From CADEED01 sp964444835 (GTDB lineage: Bacteria; Pseudomonadota; Gammaproteobacteria; Steroidobacterales; Steroidobacteraceae), in contig CAYUIT010000005.1 in assembly GCA_964444835.1 (NCBI GenBank), positions 1-64,000 of the forward strand: a stretch of 64,000 bases of DNA. Direction: 5' to 3'. The notes under the pieces were generated by a model. The model saw nothing but the letters and a program-made list of their open reading frames with translations, had not been told where the DNA came from and did not search any database. The first letter of the stretch is position 1. Each line of letters begins with the position of its first letter. Positions 1 through 9,204 of this stretch are shown here, piece by piece. Position numbers and translations under genes: made by a program.

Positions 1-305
1 TACATCTCGCCCGCGAGATTCGCGTCGCCCGCGACCTGCCAGCCCGACAAGTAGATCGCGTCAAGGCCCGCCTTCACTTGCTGCATGGCTTGATTGCCGG
101 TCAGCGCGCCGAGCGCGTTGACGAACGGCTTCTCGTTGACGTAGCTCCACAGCTTCTCGGACGTGTGGCGCGCGATCGAGTGCTCAACGTGCAACGTGCC
201 GCGCAAACGCACCACGTCCGCGCCGCTGTAGCCACGCTTGATGCCTTTCCAGCGCGGATTCGTTTGCCACTCGCGCTCCAACTGTGCTGCGTTCTTCAGG
301 GTCAT
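1..305 (-). CDS. aceA: Isocitrate lyase, N-terminal part (cut by window edge)
   Basis: Isocitrate lyase cleaves isocitrate to glyoxylate and succinate, the first step of the glyoxylate shunt. Only the first ~100 codons are present, read from an ATG at 305. They include the family N-terminus (REWQTNPRWKGIKRGYSGAD) and the barrel-start segment GLDAIYLSGWQVAGDAN. A strong Shine-Dalgarno GAGGAG lies 7 nt before the ATG. The gene follows aceB by 26 bp on the same strand, so an aceBA operon is likely. Catalytic residues lie beyond the edge, so activity cannot be judged. Confidence 0.93.
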   Translation of the reverse strand, partial: MTLKNAAQLEREWQTNPRWKGIKRGYSGADVVRLRGTLHVEHSIARHTSEKLWSYVNEKPFVNALGALTGNQAMQQVKAGLDAIYLSGWQVAGDANLAGEM

Positions 306-331
306 GCTCTGCTCCTCGTGGGGAAATGAAT

Positions 332-1957
332 TCAGGCGAGCTCGCGATATGCGGCGAGCGTCAAAAACGTCGAGAACTCGGGCGCCGTCGTGATCTCATC
401 CAACAGCTTCGCGGCGCGCGCGAAATTGCCGCGTACATACTCGGCCTCGCCGAGGCTCGTGCGCAGGGCAGCGCATTCCTCGGCGAGCGTCTGACGGAAC
501 AACTCCACCGTGACGCGCCGTCCATCTTGCAACACGCCCTTCGGGTGGCGGATCCACTGCCAAATCTGCGCGCGTGAGATCTCGGCAGTCGCGGCGTCTT
601 CCATCAAATTGTGGATCGGCACACAGCCGTTGCCGGACAACCACGCCGCCATGTATTGCAGGCTCACGTTGACGTTGTTGCGCAGCCCAGCCTCGGTGAT
701 CGTGCCTTCTGGGATTGCTAACAAGTCGCGCGCGGTCACCTTGACGTCCTCGCGCAGCCGGTGGCGCTGATTCGGCCCCGGCATCAAGCGATTGAAGATC
801 TCCATTGCGATCGGGACCAAACCCGGGTGCGCCACCCACGTGCCGTCGTGACCGTCGGTGGCTTCGCGCTCTTTGTCGGCGCGCACTTTCGCCAACGCCG
901 CTTCATTCGCTGCGGGGTCGTTCTTGATCGGAATCTGCGCGGCCATGCCGCCCATGGCGAACGCACCACGCTTGTGGCAAGTCTGAATACACAGTTGCGA
1001 GTACGAACGCAGGAAATGCGTCGTCATCGTCACTTGCGCGCGGTCCGGCAGCACGAAGTCGGGCCGCCGGGCGAACTTCTTGATGAAGCTGAAAATGTAA
1101 TCCCAGCGACCGCAATTGAGGCCGACGATGTTGTCGCGCAGCTCGTACAAGATCTCGTCCATCTCGAATGCCGCGAGGATCGTTTCGATGAGCACGGTAC
1201 ACTTGATCGCACCGTGCGCGAGCCCTAACGACTGCTCGGAGAACGCGAACACGTCCGCCCACAAGCGCGCCTCGAGGTGCCCTTCGAGCTTAGGCAAGTA
1301 GAAGTACGGGCCTGTGCCATGCGCGGCGAGCGCCGCGTGGTTGTGGAACAGATAAAGACCAAAGTCCACGAGTGCGCCCGGCACCGGTTCGCCCGAACGC
1401 GTGATGTGACGCTCATACAGGTGCCAGCCGCGCGGCCGCACAATCAAGGTCGCGATGGTGTCCTTCAGCTGGTACGACTTGCCCTCTGGGCTCTGAAAGC
1501 TGATCGTGCGCCGCACGGCGTCGCGCAGATTGACTTGGCCCTCGACTACGTTGCTCCACGAAGGACTCATCGAGTCCTCGCAATCGGCCATGAACACCTT
1601 CGCACCCGAGTTGAGCGCGTTGATGATCATCTTCCGGTCCGTGGGCCCCGTGATCTCGACCCGGCGGTCGAGCAAGTCTTGCGGCACGGGCGCTACGGTC
1701 CAATGCCCATCGCGAATGTGGCGCGTGCTCGGCAGGAAATCTGGCAACTCGCCGGCATCGATGCGTGCTTGGCGCGCCTCACGCGCCGCCAGCAACTCCT
1801 GCACCCGCGGCGCGAATCGGCTTACGAGCTGAGCGACGAAGGCCAACGCCGCTGGCGAAAGAATCTCAGCACCCAGTGCCGACACGGGTGCGTGCACCAC
1901 GAGCGGCGTCGCTGGCGTTGCCGTCGAACCCGAAACTGCCGGTTCCGCTCGATTCAT
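332..1957 (-). CDS. aceB: Malate synthase A
   Basis: Condenses glyoxylate with acetyl-CoA to malate, the second glyoxylate-shunt enzyme. The 541-residue protein has the usual MSA length and motifs: TGPTDRKMIINALNSGA, VFMADCEDSMSPSW, VRPRGWHLYE, GLNCGRWDYIFSFIK and a C-terminal segment with EDAATAEISRAQIWQWIRH. The ATG at 1957 is chosen over an in-frame GTG at 1984 because GAGGG sits 7 nt upstream of it. It is transcribed ahead of aceA and diverges from an XRE/ScfR-type regulator across about 105 bp. A minus-strand TATAGT (2044-2049) could be its -10 element. Confidence 0.96.
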   Translation of the reverse strand: MNRAEPAVSGSTATPATPLVVHAPVSALGAEILSPAALAFVAQLVSRFAPRVQELLAAREARQARIDAGELPDFLPSTRHIRDGHWTVAPVPQDLLDRRVEITGPTDRKMIINALNSGAKVFMADCEDSMSPSWSNVVEGQVNLRDAVRRTISFQSPEGKSYQLKDTIATLIVRPRGWHLYERHITRSGEPVPGALVDFGLYLFHNHAALAAHGTGPYFYLPKLEGHLEARLWADVFAFSEQSLGLAHGAIKCTVLIETILAAFEMDEILYELRDNIVGLNCGRWDYIFSFIKKFARRPDFVLPDRAQVTMTTHFLRSYSQLCIQTCHKRGAFAMGGMAAQIPIKNDPAANEAALAKVRADKEREATDGHDGTWVAHPGLVPIAMEIFNRLMPGPNQRHRLREDVKVTARDLLAIPEGTITEAGLRNNVNVSLQYMAAWLSGNGCVPIHNLMEDAATAEISRAQIWQWIRHPKGVLQDGRRVTVELFRQTLAEECAALRTSLGEAEYVRGNFARAAKLLDEITTAPEFSTFLTLAAYRELA

Positions 1958-2043
1958 GTGTGTACACCCTCGTAGGCCGCGCACGGCCGGATTGACTCTG
2001 TCGTCGTGGGCGGGCAGTCTAGAGGCCGAACGCAGTCTTTTAC

Positions 2044-2071
2044 ACTATAAAAATTTGACATTGTGAATTTT
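2044..2071. promoter_or_regulatory. AT-rich divergent promoter/operator between aceB and its regulator
   Basis: This is a conspicuous AT-rich island in GC-rich DNA. It holds an imperfect dyad with arms AAAATT (2050-2055) and AATTTT (2066-2071) separated by 10 nt. A minus-strand TATAGT (2044-2049) could serve aceB, and a plus-strand TATAAA (2046-2051) lies 11 nt before the regulator GTG. The right arm overlaps the regulator start codon, a position suited to autoregulation. Binding is inferred, not shown. Confidence 0.4.
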
Positions 2072-3541
2072 ACTACAGGAATTAGGCACGGCCAGCTGCT
2101 CGGCTCCAAGCTGCGAAGCTTGCGCAAGAGCAACCGCCTGACGCTGGAGGAGCTGTCGGCGCGGTGCGTGCAGCTCGATCCCGAGGCCGCGCCGTCGGTG
2201 TCCTACCTCAGCATGCTCGAAACCGGGAAGCGCAGCCCCTCCCCCGTGGTGCTCGCGATGATCGCGCGCGTGTTTGGCAAGCAACCACAGTGGTTTCTTG
2301 ACGGCGGCGTCGACAACGCCGAAGCCGCGCCGACGACCAACAGCACGCCCGCGGCAACCCCGTTCGAGCCCGCATTCCTGTTCTCACCGTCGCTGCTGCG
2401 GACAGCATTGCCGGAGCTGCTGTTACAGACTGGCACGGCGGGCCGCACGTTTGCGCAGTTGCTGATTCGCGTTTGGCAGGAAACGCATCACAATGACTTT
2501 CCGGAGATCGAGCGGGCTGCTGACACGGCTGGCGGGCGCGAAATGCCGCTGTCCGTCGAGCGACTGCTCGACATCTGCGCGCGCTACGGCCTCGTGGTTC
2601 GGTGGGTCGAGGATGACAAGCGCCGTCTCAGCCGCGGGCTGGCACGTGCACGGTTCGAGGCTCCCGGCGCGATCGTGGTGAGCAGCCGACTCCGCACGCG
2701 CGAGGCACGCCTCAAGTACGAGCTCGCGTTCTACCTCGGCCACAAGATCTTGCACAACGGCGATGGCGCCATTTCCGACTCCGGAGCGGATTGGGCGGGC
2801 GACACCAAGTCTGCCGCAGATACGACGCCGGGACTGGGGCCTCGCGACGCGCTGCACGCCTGGCGCGAGTTCGAGTGCAGTTATTTTGCCGGCGCGTTGC
2901 TGCTGCCGCGCGTGCCGTTTCGGCAGTTGTTAGTGCGCGAGGCACACCAACTCACGATTCACAAACGCCTCGGTGTGGGCCCCGCCGTCGTGATGCGGCG
3001 GATGACGGCCGTCTCGCCATATCGCCATTGGCACTTTTTCGACGGCTACCCGCCGGGCTATTTACGCACGGTGTATCGCGGTAACGGGATTCCGCTGCCG
3101 TGGGGCAACCTCAGCCTCGTGCCAGACCCGTGCCCGCATTGGGCCGTGTTTCGACTCCTGCGCCAACCGCAAGGCCTCGAAGCCAATCGGCCCGTGTCCC
3201 AACTGAGTGTGATCCGCGAAGGCGCTGATGTGCGCGCATACGCTTGCCACTCGTTACTCACGCGCGATGCTGCGGATGCGCTGCGCGTGCTGTCGGTCGG
3301 CATCGATGTCGCACCCGCTCTGAGTGCCCAGGGCTACAACGCGGAACGACTGACGCAGCAATTATGGGACGCCTGCCAACGGCAAGGCGGCGAAGCGCTC
3401 ACGCCACCAGATGTGGCCGAGGCACTGCGCAACGTGGCGCATGTGTTGCGGATCGGTTGGGTCGCGGATGCCACCGCACACAAGGTGCGTGTCATTTGCT
3501 CGCGGAGCCAAGCGTGCCCAAGCGGGCGCCGCTGTAGCTGA
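2063..3541 (+). CDS. XRE-family regulator with degenerate ImmA/IrrE-like domain (RamB/ScfR type)
   Basis: The 492-residue protein has an N-terminal helix-turn-helix (about residues 12-75, with LGSKLRSLRKSNRLTLEELS and YLSMLETGKRSPSP). An IrrE-like central region and a long C-terminal region with scattered cysteines and histidines follow. This layout matches short-chain-fatty-acyl regulators such as RamB, which controls aceA/aceB in Corynebacterium. Divergence from aceBA makes acetate or glyoxylate-shunt control the obvious inference. The metallopeptidase HExxH is degenerate (YELAFYLGHKILH), so proteolysis is unlikely. The GTG at 2063 is the only good start that keeps the HTH complete, and it has no clear Shine-Dalgarno. 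TAG of the next gene is not involved; the reading frame ends in TGA. Confidence 0.8.
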   Translation: MNFTTGIRHGQLLGSKLRSLRKSNRLTLEELSARCVQLDPEAAPSVSYLSMLETGKRSPSPVVLAMIARVFGKQPQWFLDGGVDNAEAAPTTNSTPAATPFEPAFLFSPSLLRTALPELLLQTGTAGRTFAQLLIRVWQETHHNDFPEIERAADTAGGREMPLSVERLLDICARYGLVVRWVEDDKRRLSRGLARARFEAPGAIVVSSRLRTREARLKYELAFYLGHKILHNGDGAISDSGADWAGDTKSAADTTPGLGPRDALHAWREFECSYFAGALLLPRVPFRQLLVREAHQLTIHKRLGVGPAVVMRRMTAVSPYRHWHFFDGYPPGYLRTVYRGNGIPLPWGNLSLVPDPCPHWAVFRLLRQPQGLEANRPVSQLSVIREGADVRAYACHSLLTRDAADALRVLSVGIDVAPALSAQGYNAERLTQQLWDACQRQGGEALTPPDVAEALRNVAHVLRIGWVADATAHKVRVICSRSQACPSGRRCS

Positions 3542-3545
3542 GTTG

Positions 3546-4925
3546 TTAGGCGCCGGTGCCCGAGACCGACCGGCGCGGCTCGCCGTACCGACCGATCAAC
3601 ATCGCAAGTTCGAGCGCCTGCTCGTAATTCAACCGCGGATCGACCGTCGAGCGATACGCTCGTTGCAGGTCCGCATCCGCGAGCCCACGCGCGCCGCCCG
3701 TACACTCGGTGACATCTTCGCCCGTGAGCTCGATATGCACGCCGCCGAGATAGGAACCCTCGGCAGCATGGATCTCGAACGCAAGCTGTAACTCGCGCAG
3801 GATGTTTTCGAAGCGCCGTGTCTTGAGACCGCCAGAGCTCGTTTCGGTGTTGCCGTGCATCGGATCACACACCCACAGCACTTGCTGACCCGTCTCGCGC
3901 ACGGCCTTGATCATGCGCGGCAACGACGCTTCGATATCCTTGGCGCCAAATCGGTGAATCAACGCTAAGCGACCAGGCTGATTCTGCGGGTTGAGCGCAT
4001 GGCACAGACCCTGCAACCAACCGTTATCCATCGCTGTGCCGATCTTCACGCCGATCGGGTTGGCAATGCCGCGGAAGAATTCCACATGCGCGCCGTCGAG
4101 TTGCGCGGTGCGCATGCCAATCCACGGCATGTGCGTCGACAGGTTGTACCAACGTTGCTGGCGCGGAATGTAGCGCGTCTGCGCCTGTTCGTACGCGAGC
4201 ACCAAGCCTTCATGGCTTGCGAAGAAGTCGACGGCAGTCACTTCGTGCGGCGCGCGCCCACCGCTCACGCGCTCGAAGAACTCCAACGACTCGGCAATCG
4301 AATCGACGATCTGCTGGTACTGGCTCTTGAGCGGCGAGTGATGCATGAACCCCAGGTCCCAGTACTGGGGGTGATGCAGGTCGGCGAAGCCGCCATCGCA
4401 CAACGCGCGCACGAAATTCAAGGTCAACGCAGCGCGCTCGTAACCGCGCAACAACAGCGTCGGATCCGGGGCGCGAGCCTCAGGCGTGAAATCGGCACGA
4501 TTGACCAAGTCGCCGCGAAACGAGGGCAGCGTGACGCCGTCACGCGTTTCGGTGTCGGCCGAGCGCGGTTTGGCGTACTGACCTGCCATGCGACCGACGC
4601 GAATAATTGGCTTCCGTAGCCCGTGCAACAGCACGAGACTCATCTGCAGCAGGATCTTCAGCTTCTTCGCGATCTTGTCGGATTCGCAGTCCGCGAAGGT
4701 TTCGGCGCAATCGCCGCCCATCAGCAGAAACGATTCCCCACGCTGCGCGGCTGCCAAGCGGCTCTTGAGCGCCTCAATTTCCCAGCTGACAACGATGGGG
4801 GGCAAGCGCGCCAATTGCGCCACAGCCTCCTGCAGAGCCACGGGATCGGAATACTGCGGCTGCTGTTGCGCCGGGCGCGTAGCCCAGCTGGTCGGCTGCC
4901 AGGGGGTCGACTCCAAAGATCGCAT
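3546..4925 (-). CDS. Class II 3-deoxy-7-phosphoheptulonate (DAHP) synthase
   Basis: Catalyses phosphoenolpyruvate plus erythrose-4-phosphate to DAHP, the entry to the shikimate pathway. The 459-residue protein is of the plant-like class II type, unrelated in sequence to E. coli AroF/G/H. Diagnostic segments are LLMGGDCAETFADC (metal-binding Cys), GRMAGQYAKPRS, WDLGFMHHSP, PIGVKIGTAMDNGW, RFGAKDIEASLP, WVCDPMHGNT and GVHIELTGEDVTECTGG. ATG at 4925 is preferred to an in-frame TTG at 4940 because AGGA lies 6 nt before it. It is convergent with the upstream regulator (4 bp between stops). The small dyad at 4960-4974 lies in its promoter region. Confidence 0.95.
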   Translation of the reverse strand: MRSLESTPWQPTSWATRPAQQQPQYSDPVALQEAVAQLARLPPIVVSWEIEALKSRLAAAQRGESFLLMGGDCAETFADCESDKIAKKLKILLQMSLVLLHGLRKPIIRVGRMAGQYAKPRSADTETRDGVTLPSFRGDLVNRADFTPEARAPDPTLLLRGYERAALTLNFVRALCDGGFADLHHPQYWDLGFMHHSPLKSQYQQIVDSIAESLEFFERVSGGRAPHEVTAVDFFASHEGLVLAYEQAQTRYIPRQQRWYNLSTHMPWIGMRTAQLDGAHVEFFRGIANPIGVKIGTAMDNGWLQGLCHALNPQNQPGRLALIHRFGAKDIEASLPRMIKAVRETGQQVLWVCDPMHGNTETSSGGLKTRRFENILRELQLAFEIHAAEGSYLGGVHIELTGEDVTECTGGARGLADADLQRAYRSTVDPRLNYEQALELAMLIGRYGEPRRSVSGTGA

Positions 4926-4959
4926 CTTCTGTCCTATCAACTACTTGCAGGCGCAATTT

Positions 4960-4974
4960 AACACGAAATGTGTT
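4960..4974. promoter_or_regulatory. Short dyad between DAHP synthase and saccharopine dehydrogenase genes
   Basis: AACAC (4960-4964) and GTGTT (4970-4974) form a perfect 5-bp inverted repeat around GAAAT, in the ~150-bp divergent intergenic region. It could be an operator for either gene. The arms are short, so chance is a real alternative. Confidence 0.2.
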
Positions 4975-5078
4975 GCCCGAGACATGGCGCGCCAACCGCC
5001 ACGCAGGCAGAATGCGCGGTTTTCCACGGGGCTTCGGCCAACGTGGCGAACCAAATTACCTGATTTTCGAGGGGTCTT

Positions 5079-6272
5079 GTGCACAAAGTACTCGTGTTGG
5101 GCGCCGGCAAGATTGGCGCGTTGATTTGTGGGTTTCTCGCTGAATCCGGCGACTATGACGTGACGCTCGGCGACGTGGACGGCGTCGCCGCCGAGGCCGT
5201 TGCGAAGGCTCACGGCTCGAAGCAACTGCGTGCCGTTGCGCTGGATGCGCGCGATAGCAAAGCGTTGGACGCGCATTTAAAGGCGCAACCCGTGCACGCC
5301 GTGATCTCGAGCCTGCCCTATTACTGCAACCCCGATGTGGCCAAGGCTGCCCGCAAGGCCAACATCCACTACTTTGACTTGACCGAAGACGTGGAAGTGA
5401 CGCGCTCCGTGCGCCGTACAGCGCGCGGCGCCAATCGCGCATTCGTGCCGCAGTGCGGACTCGCTCCCGGGTTCATCAGCATCGCCGCGAACGAGTTGGC
5501 CAAGCACTTCGACGAGCTGCGCTCGATCAAGCTGCGCGTGGGCGCCCTGCCGCAGCATCCTAACAACGTGCTCAAGTATTCACTCACGTGGTCGACGGAA
5601 GGCTTGATCAACGAATACGGCAACCCATGCCAAGCGTTAGTCGACGGCAAGCTCATCGACGTCGCGCCGCTCGAAGGGCTCGAAGAGATCGAGATCGACG
5701 GCACCTTGTACGAGTCGTTCAACACCTCTGGCGGCCTCGGCTCGCTGGCGGAGACGTACGGCAAGCAATGCGAGCAGATCAATTACAAGACGATGCGCTA
5801 CCCCGGGCATTGCGAGCAGATGCGCTTGTTGATGAACGATCTGAAGCTCAATCAGGATCGTGCGACGCTCAAGCGCATTCTCGAGAATGCCGTGCCCCAA
5901 ACGTTGCAAGACGTCGTCATTGTGTACGCCGCCGTCGCGGGCAAGCAGGACGGCGAACTGCGCGAGGAGAACTACGTCAACAAGATCTACCCGCAAGTGA
6001 TCGCGGGGCGTTTGTGGTCAGCGATTCAAGTGACCACCGCGGCGGGTATCACCTCGGTCGTCGATCTCGTGTTGGCGAATCCGCGCAAGTATCGCGGCTT
6101 CGTCGCGCAGGAGCAGTTCACGCTGCCCGACATCCTGCAGAACCGCTTCGGCAAGTACTACGCGCCGGGCGGTTCGAAGGATTTGTCGAGCGAGGTCGTC
6201 GTTTCGGGCCGCACTGGCCGTCAGCGGCGCACGGCGCCGAAGACGCCGCCAAAGGCACGCAAAGGAAAGTAG
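5079..6272 (+). CDS. Saccharopine dehydrogenase family protein (lysine degradation)
   Basis: The 397-residue protein has an N-terminal Rossmann fold (VLVLGAGKIGALICGFL, residues 4-20) and the saccharopine-dehydrogenase C-terminal domain (CGLAPGFISIAANELA, with GGLGSLAETY further on). Family members oxidise saccharopine to glutamate plus aminoadipate semialdehyde, or oxidise lysine directly. The following gene, 3 bp downstream, is an ALDH7 enzyme able to oxidise that semialdehyde, so the pair likely forms the lower part of lysine catabolism. No lysine-ketoglutarate reductase gene is visible. GTG start at 5079 with GAGGGG 4 nt upstream. The C-terminus is a basic Lys/Arg/Pro tail. Confidence 0.88.
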   Translation: MHKVLVLGAGKIGALICGFLAESGDYDVTLGDVDGVAAEAVAKAHGSKQLRAVALDARDSKALDAHLKAQPVHAVISSLPYYCNPDVAKAARKANIHYFDLTEDVEVTRSVRRTARGANRAFVPQCGLAPGFISIAANELAKHFDELRSIKLRVGALPQHPNNVLKYSLTWSTEGLINEYGNPCQALVDGKLIDVAPLEGLEEIEIDGTLYESFNTSGGLGSLAETYGKQCEQINYKTMRYPGHCEQMRLLMNDLKLNQDRATLKRILENAVPQTLQDVVIVYAAVAGKQDGELREENYVNKIYPQVIAGRLWSAIQVTTAAGITSVVDLVLANPRKYRGFVAQEQFTLPDILQNRFGKYYAPGGSKDLSSEVVVSGRTGRQRRTAPKTPPKARKGK

Positions 6273-6275
6273 GCC

Positions 6276-7823
6276 ATGGGCAACGAATCCAAGTCAGTTG
6301 ATGTCGCCGGTGTCCTGCGCCGGCTCGGCATCGAGTCGCTGAATGCTGCGACGTGGTCAGGCGGTTCCGGCTGGACCCAAGACCCGAGCGCACGCCTCAT
6401 CGACTCTGTGAACCCCGCGACCGGCGGATTGTTAGCAAAAGTGCGCGCGTCGACAGCCGCAGAATATGAGGCCGTGATGGCCTCGTCCGTCGAGGCGGCG
6501 CGCGCTTGGCGCACTGTGCCGGCACCGCAGCGCGGCGAAGCGATCCGCTTGTTTGGTGAGCTGCTGCGCCAACACAAGCAAGACCTCGGCTTGTTAGTGT
6601 CACTCGAGAACGGCAAGATCAAGGCCGAGGGCCTGGGCGAAGTCCAAGAGATGATCGACATCGCTGACTTCGCTGTCGGCCAGTCGCGCATGCTCTACGG
6701 CAACACGATGCATTCGGAGCGCTTCCAGCATCGCATGTACGAGCAATGGCACCCGCTCGGCGTGGTCGGCGTGATCTCGGCATTCAACTTTCCGGTCGCC
6801 GTCTGGGCTTGGAACGCCTTCTTGTCTGCGATCTGCGGCAACGTGACCGTGTGGAAGCCCTCACCGAAGACGCCCCTCACAGCGATCGCCGTGCAGCGTC
6901 TTGCGGCGGAATTGATGCGCACACAAAAGCTGCCGCCGATCTTTCAGCTTTTCATCGACTCCGGCACGGACCTCGCCAATCGCTTCGTGGACGACCGACG
7001 GGTTGCACTCGTGAGCTTCACGGGCTCGACGCAAGTCGGGCGCCACGTGGGTGAGCGCGTCGCACGCCGGCTCGGCAAGAGCCTCCTCGAGCTCGGTGGC
7101 AACAACGCGATCATCGTCGACGAAACCGCCGACCTCTCGCTAGTGATTCCCTCGATCGTGTTTGGTGCCGTCGGCACGGCCGGTCAACGTTGCACGACGA
7201 CGCGCCGCGTGTTCGTCCATCAGTCGCAACTGGCAGAAGTCGAGAAGCGATTACTCGCGGCGTACAAACAAGTTCGGATCGGCAATCCGGTCGAAGATGG
7301 CACGTTGATGGGACCGCTGATCGACGCCGGTGCGGTGCAGCGCTACTTGAGCGCGATAGAGGCCGCGCGCGCGGCGGGCGGCAACGTGCTTTGCGGTGGT
7401 AAGGCATTGCCCGGCCCCGGCCATTTCGTCGAACCGACGATCGTGCGCGCGCGGAACGACTGGCACATCGTGCAGTCGGAAACTTTTGCGCCGATTCTCT
7501 ACTTGATTCCGTTCGCGACACTCGACGAGGCGATCGACATGCAGAACGCATCCGAGCACGGTCTGTCGTCGGCGATTTTCACCGACCGCCTGCAGCACGC
7601 TGAACGGTTCTTGTCGTGCACGGGCAGCGATTGCGGCATCGCGAACGTGAATATCGGCACCTCAGGAGCCGAAATCGGCGGCGCGTTCGGCGGTGAGAAA
7701 GACACCGGCGGCGGTCGCGAGTCGGGCTCCGATTCTTGGAAGGCCTACATGCGGCGGCAAACGAACACGATCAACTGGTCGCGCTCCTTGCCACTCGCCC
7801 AAGGCATCAAGTTCGACCTGTAG
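6276..7823 (+). CDS. amaB: ALDH7-type aldehyde dehydrogenase, likely aminoadipate-semialdehyde dehydrogenase
   Basis: An NAD-dependent aldehyde dehydrogenase of 515 residues. The general base Glu272 sits in LELGGNNA and the nucleophile Cys306 in GTAGQRCTTTRR; other ALDH7 marks are SAFNFPVAVWAWN, FTGSTQVGR and GAFGGEKDTGGGRESGSD. ALDH7/AmaB enzymes oxidise aminoadipate 6-semialdehyde to 2-aminoadipate. Placement 3 bp after the saccharopine dehydrogenase gene, with AAGGAAAG upstream of the ATG, supports that substrate and translational coupling. The 3' end overlaps the convergent histidine kinase gene by 17 bp. The substrate is inferred from family and context. Confidence 0.88.
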   Translation: MGNESKSVDVAGVLRRLGIESLNAATWSGGSGWTQDPSARLIDSVNPATGGLLAKVRASTAAEYEAVMASSVEAARAWRTVPAPQRGEAIRLFGELLRQHKQDLGLLVSLENGKIKAEGLGEVQEMIDIADFAVGQSRMLYGNTMHSERFQHRMYEQWHPLGVVGVISAFNFPVAVWAWNAFLSAICGNVTVWKPSPKTPLTAIAVQRLAAELMRTQKLPPIFQLFIDSGTDLANRFVDDRRVALVSFTGSTQVGRHVGERVARRLGKSLLELGGNNAIIVDETADLSLVIPSIVFGAVGTAGQRCTTTRRVFVHQSQLAEVEKRLLAAYKQVRIGNPVEDGTLMGPLIDAGAVQRYLSAIEAARAAGGNVLCGGKALPGPGHFVEPTIVRARNDWHIVQSETFAPILYLIPFATLDEAIDMQNASEHGLSSAIFTDRLQHAERFLSCTGSDCGIANVNIGTSGAEIGGAFGGEKDTGGGRESGSDSWKAYMRRQTNTINWSRSLPLAQGIKFDL

Positions 7824-9204
7824 GTTCCGCGCGTCGTCCAGGTAGGCGAAGCGTGATTTGCGCTCCGCCGAGCGGCGACGCCGCGATCTCGAGCGTGCCA
7901 CCGTAGAGCTGCGCCACGTCGCGCACCATGGCGAGGCCAAGCCCGTGGCCCGGCACACTCTCATCGGCCCGCCCCCCACGCTGCAGCACACGCTCGCGCG
8001 CATCCGCAGGAATGCCCCGCCCGTCGTCATCCACTTGAATCTCAAGTTCGCGCCGCTCGGGCGCATCGAGCCGATAGTGCGCGGACACTCGCACTCGCGA
8101 AACGCACCACTTGCACGCATTGTCGATGACGTTGCCGAGCGCCTCGGTCAGGTCGGCACGATCGCCGACGAAGCGCGCGCTACCGTCCACGGCGAGCTCG
8201 ATCGCGAGGTCCTTGTGGCCATACACCTTGAGCAACGCTGCGCGTAACTCCGCCACAATGGCGGCGACATCGACCGGCGCATTGCCTAACAACTGACCAC
8301 CGCTCGCTGCTGCGCGCTGCATCTGATGCTCGATGATGCTGGTCATCTTGCCGATCTCGGCGTCGAGCACCTGGCGCTGTGCGGCCGGGTCGGCTGCACT
8401 CGACAACGTACTACGCATCACAGCCAGCGGCGTCTTCAAGGAATGGGCGAGATTGCCGAGTGTGTCGCGATAGCGTTTGATGCGCGTGCGTTCACCACGA
8501 AGCAGCGTATTGAGGTTGCCCGTGACCGCGGCGAGTTCGCGTGGCCAGGCCGCTCCAAACTCCTCGCGCGTCCCCGCTTCGACTTCCTCGATCTCGCGCT
8601 CTAGTCGCCGCACCGGGCGCAGCACCCAGCGCATCAGGATTGCGAGCGTCGTGAGCAACAACGCAGCGAGCCCGATGAACCAGCCGATCAATTGCTGCCG
8701 GAAGCGCCATAGCTGCGCATCGTAACTGCGCATGTCCGAAGCTACCGAGAACGTAAACTGCCGCGCGTCGCCGTCGACACCTTCCCAGGTGATGCCGCGC
8801 GCCGCGATGGCGAGGCGAGCACCATGCTGCTCGGTTACCTCGAAACGGCGCTCGCCCGGATCTGCCAAGCGCGCGAATACGAGGCCGGTGCCCACGAGCG
8901 ATGGCGAGCGCCAAATCGACTCACCCGCCGCATCGCGAATCTCGGCGTACAAGCCCGACCCCGGCGTCTCGAGCCTCGATTCAAGTGCCGCCCGCGCGGC
9001 GGTGGGTCCGCCCGCTTCGGGTTCGGCCGCGCCGATGATGGCGACCATTTGCGCATCGAGGAGCTCGCGCAGGTTGCGCAGCGCGAGATCGCGAAACACG
9101 AGATCGAGCAGCACGATGGTGAGCCCGAAGAACAACACGAGCGCCAGACCGAGGGACAGGATCAGGCGCCGTGTGAGCGAGGGCAGCGCCATCGGCGAGT
9201 TCAC
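7807..9204 (-). CDS. Sensor histidine kinase, PhoQ-like
   Basis: An inner-membrane sensor kinase of 465 residues. It has TM1 (about 13-36), a periplasmic sensor of about 130 residues, TM2 (about 168-190), HAMP, a HisKA box with the phospho-accepting His in LAHSLKTPLAV, an N box (NVIDNACKWC), G1 (DDGRGIP) and G2 (GHGLGLAMV). The proposed GTG start (9204) overlaps the regulator stop as GTGA; an in-frame ATG at 9192 is the alternative, and neither has a good Shine-Dalgarno. The HSLKTPLAV box and the partner resemble PhoQ/PhoP. The signal sensed is unknown; the acidic PhoQ patch is not obvious. Confidence 0.9.
   Translation of the reverse strand: MNSPMALPSLTRRLILSLGLALVLFFGLTIVLLDLVFRDLALRNLRELLDAQMVAIIGAAEPEAGGPTAARAALESRLETPGSGLYAEIRDAAGESIWRSPSLVGTGLVFARLADPGERRFEVTEQHGARLAIAARGITWEGVDGDARQFTFSVASDMRSYDAQLWRFRQQLIGWFIGLAALLLTTLAILMRWVLRPVRRLEREIEEVEAGTREEFGAAWPRELAAVTGNLNTLLRGERTRIKRYRDTLGNLAHSLKTPLAVMRSTLSSAADPAAQRQVLDAEIGKMTSIIEHQMQRAAASGGQLLGNAPVDVAAIVAELRAALLKVYGHKDLAIELAVDGSARFVGDRADLTEALGNVIDNACKWCVSRVRVSAHYRLDAPERRELEIQVDDDGRGIPADARERVLQRGGRADESVPGHGLGLAMVRDVAQLYGGTLEIAASPLGGAQITLRLPGRRAEPTGRT

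Noticed and set aside
1277..1975. Long open frame antisense to aceB (232 codons)
   Set aside because: It mirrors a well-conserved malate synthase gene, has no motif or ribosome binding site, and is a product of GC-rich codon bias.
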